From: Natranaerovirga hydrolytica
GTDB lineage: Bacteria; Bacillota; Clostridia; Lachnospirales; DSM-24629
Length of the DNA stretch: 64,000 bases
Assembly: GCF_004339095.1 (NCBI RefSeq)
Contig: NZ_SMGQ01000017.1
Location: 1 to 64,000 of the forward strand
Direction of reading: 5' to 3'
Position numbers and translations under genes: made by a program. The notes beneath the pieces are model-generated. The model saw nothing but the letters and a program-made list of their open reading frames with translations, searched no databases and was not told the origin of the DNA. Shown piece by piece: positions 62,568-64,000 of the stretch. Within the stretch, counting starts at the first letter, position 1. Every line of letters starts with the position of its first letter.

Positions 62568-62674
62568 TTAACCTTGTAACATGGCTTCCGCTACGCTTCA
62601 GGCACAAGGTTTCAATGAAAATCTAATTTCCAAATCCTTGCGAGCAAGTTTGCAAATTACATTTTCACATTAAT
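62567..62674 (+). repeat. Dispersed two-hairpin intergenic repeat, copy 11
   Basis: Hairpin 1 is diverged inside but keeps the closing CCTTGT/ACAAGG stem. Hairpin 2 is GAAAATCTAATTT/AAATTACATTTTC around CCAAATCCTTGCGAGCAAG, ending CACATTAAT. Its right end coincides with the stop codon of the GH105 gene (62670-62672). Confidence 0.82.
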
Positions 62675-63755
62675 CTAATAAAATCATTTCTGATAAAGCC
62701 ATTAAGAAAGGTGCCACACCTTTTGCTTCATCTACAACGATTTTTTCAGATAGGTAATAAGCTACACTACCATCTCTTTTTTCATTGTCTAAACCAGCTA
62801 CTTCACAAGTTCCTCCAAGATGGTATTTATTATCTTCTTCATAGAAATACTGCTTCACTGTTCCGTTAAAAGCTTTTTTACCAATTGCTAAGTATTTTTC
62901 ATCTAAAAGTCCAAGTCTTACCCCTTTTAAAATGGCATAAGCAAACATTACAGTTCCGCTTGTTTCTAAATAATTGCCTTCAACTTCTGGCTGATCCACT
63001 ACTTGATACCACATACCACTATCATCTTGATAACGTATCATGCCATCAATTTGTTCTTTTAACATTGGTTTTAATGCATCTGTCACTTCTGGGGTATCAC
63101 AGATTTCCATTACATCTACTAATGCCATTGCAACCCATCCAACTGCTCTACTCCATACGTTAGGTGCTTTTCCTGTTTCTTTGTCTGCCCATTGCATCAC
63201 TTTATTTTCATCGTATGCATGAATGTATAATTCTCTTTCTTCATCCCAAAGATATTCTTTAACATTTTTGAATTGTTTCAGTATATCATCATAGTTGTTA
63301 CTGTCTGTATATTCTTTAATGTATCTAGCATAATACGGTTGACCCATATATAGACCATCTAACCAAATTTGGAATGGGTATCTTTTCTTATGCCAAAAAC
63401 TGCCAGAGTTGGTTCTTGGATGTGTTTCTAACTGTGAGTATAAAAGTTCCATTGCTTTTTTGAATTTATCTTTTTGGGTTTGATCGTATGCATCAAATAA
63501 TACTTTCCCTGCATTAATATTGTCTATGTTGTAATCTTCTTTTTTGTATTGTGCCAAATTACCATTATCATCTATTGCTTTATCTAGGTAATTTAGTATA
63601 AAATCATTATAAGATTCTTCTTTTGTAACTTTATATAAATATTCACAAGCAGAAAGTATGATACCATCTTCATAACACCATTTCCCTTTTTTATAAGGTG
63701 TGAAATCTTCAATAAATTGTTTTGAATATTGCTTAACGGATTCTAGATTTTTCAT
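62670..63755 (-). CDS. GH105 unsaturated galacturonyl/rhamnogalacturonyl hydrolase
   Basis: A 361-residue (alpha/alpha)6-barrel enzyme of the GH105 (YteR-like) family. It removes the unsaturated uronate left at the non-reducing end of pectin oligosaccharides by lyases. The catalytic Asp is D133 in QIWLDGLYMGQP; NVWSRAVGWVAMALVDVM and the C-terminal DGSVAYYLSEKIV are also characteristic. No signal peptide, so it works inside the cell on imported oligomers. GAAAGGAATG-type ribosome site precedes ATG. Its product feeds KduI. Confidence 0.93.
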   Translation of the reverse strand: MKNLESVKQYSKQFIEDFTPYKKGKWCYEDGIILSACEYLYKVTKEESYNDFILNYLDKAIDDNGNLAQYKKEDYNIDNINAGKVLFDAYDQTQKDKFKKAMELLYSQLETHPRTNSGSFWHKKRYPFQIWLDGLYMGQPYYARYIKEYTDSNNYDDILKQFKNVKEYLWDEERELYIHAYDENKVMQWADKETGKAPNVWSRAVGWVAMALVDVMEICDTPEVTDALKPMLKEQIDGMIRYQDDSGMWYQVVDQPEVEGNYLETSGTVMFAYAILKGVRLGLLDEKYLAIGKKAFNGTVKQYFYEEDNKYHLGGTCEVAGLDNEKRDGSVAYYLSEKIVVDEAKGVAPFLMALSEMILLD

Positions 63756-63795
63756 TCTTCTACATTCCTTTCATTTGACTAATAAACATCATTTG

Positions 63796-63840
63796 AAAGA
63801 GCAAACCTCAATTAAGTATTGAAAATTTGCTCTTTTTGTC
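63796..63840. terminator. Hairpin between the truncated kdgK and GH105
   Basis: AAAGAGCAAA/TTTGCTCTTT with a 20-nt loop and TTTTT on the plus-strand side. On the minus strand it lies between the two genes with little T after it, so termination may be partial. Confidence 0.5.
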
Positions 63841-63873
63841 ATTGTTTATGCCATTATATGATGTGTCGTTATA

Positions 63874-64000
63874 TTATCTTTGTACACGTCCTGAAGCATC
63901 ACCTTGTACTAAAACTTCAACTTCATCTTCCATAACTAAGTTAAAGTCACCTGGAATTGTTTGTTTTAACGCACTTGCTGCTACAGCATATTCTAATCCA
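63874..64000 (-). CDS. kdgK: 2-keto-3-deoxygluconate kinase, C-terminal end (cut by window)
   Basis: The last 41 codons of a PfkB-family kinase whose 5' part is beyond the right edge. The visible end, [19 protein letters not shown] then a stretch ending GDASGRVQR, is the usual C-terminus of clostridial KDG kinases. It differs from the complete KdgK at 53333 (which has SILKHTIPGDAS near the same place), so the island carries two KDG kinases. It precedes GH105 on the same strand. Confidence 0.82.
   Translation of the reverse strand, partial: GLEYAVAASALKQTIPGDFNLVMEDEVEVLVQGDASGRVQR

Noticed and set aside
4833-62674. Repeats as ordinary terminators
   Set aside because: Several lie upstream of genes or next to separate clear terminators, and they lack T-runs after hairpin 2.

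Overview
The window is AT-rich DNA (GC roughly one third by eye) of a low-GC Firmicute, most likely an anaerobic, fermentative, pectin-using clostridium close to the Lachnospiraceae. The evidence is a tetrameric NAD-linked [FeFe] hydrogenase, a B12-dependent class II ribonucleotide reductase, D-lactate dehydrogenase, several clostridial-type hypothetical proteins, strong AGGAGG ribosome sites and two chemoreceptors. The species cannot be named from the sequence. Most genes lie on the minus strand. The left edge cuts into the 5' end of a 16S rRNA gene that is also on the minus strand, so leading-strand genes point left.

Layout. 0-0.6 kb: 16S 5' end, its promoter and two tRNA-Ser genes. 0.6-12.4 kb: ispD, ferritin, tsaD, RNase Z, a small zinc-knuckle protein, transketolase, a Lon-like protease, then rimI-tsaB-tsaE. 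With tsaD, three of the t6A tRNA-modification genes are here. 12.4-19 kb: tex, then an ACT-domain protein, homoserine dehydrogenase, a phosphoglycerate-mutase-like proposed homoserine kinase and aspartokinase, which look like one threonine-branch operon. 19-24.3 kb: secA, prfB (with its programmed +1 frameshift), a solitary cheW, and hpf behind a sigma-H-type promoter. 24.9-29.4 kb: hndABCD hydrogenase operon. 29.5-41.5 kb: PHP protein, DUF503, NlpC/P60 hydrolase, KamA-type radical SAM enzyme, oxidoreductases, nrdJ with an NrdR-like box, trxB, a small membrane protein with a Fur-like box, and metY behind a SAM-I riboswitch. 41.6-51.5 kb: two chemoreceptors, a DEAD-box helicase, hemolysin III, azlCD and typA.

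51.7-64 kb is a galacturonate/pectin catabolism island. GH105 unsaturated galacturonyl hydrolase, KduI and KduD handle unsaturated uronates. UxaC, UxaB and two tandem UxaA proteins handle galacturonate. Both routes meet at 2-keto-3-deoxygluconate, which KdgK phosphorylates; the C-terminus of a second KdgK is cut by the right edge. An IclR regulator (KdgR-like) closes the island. The KDPG aldolase, pectate lyases and transporters are not in the window.

The most unusual signal is a family of roughly 105-bp intergenic repeats: nine full-length or nearly full-length copies plus four partial ones. Each full copy has two successive hairpins. The second hairpin has a conserved centre and a long outer stem whose sequence changes between copies while pairing is kept. 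All copies lie in the same orientation, and several abut or overlap stop codons.
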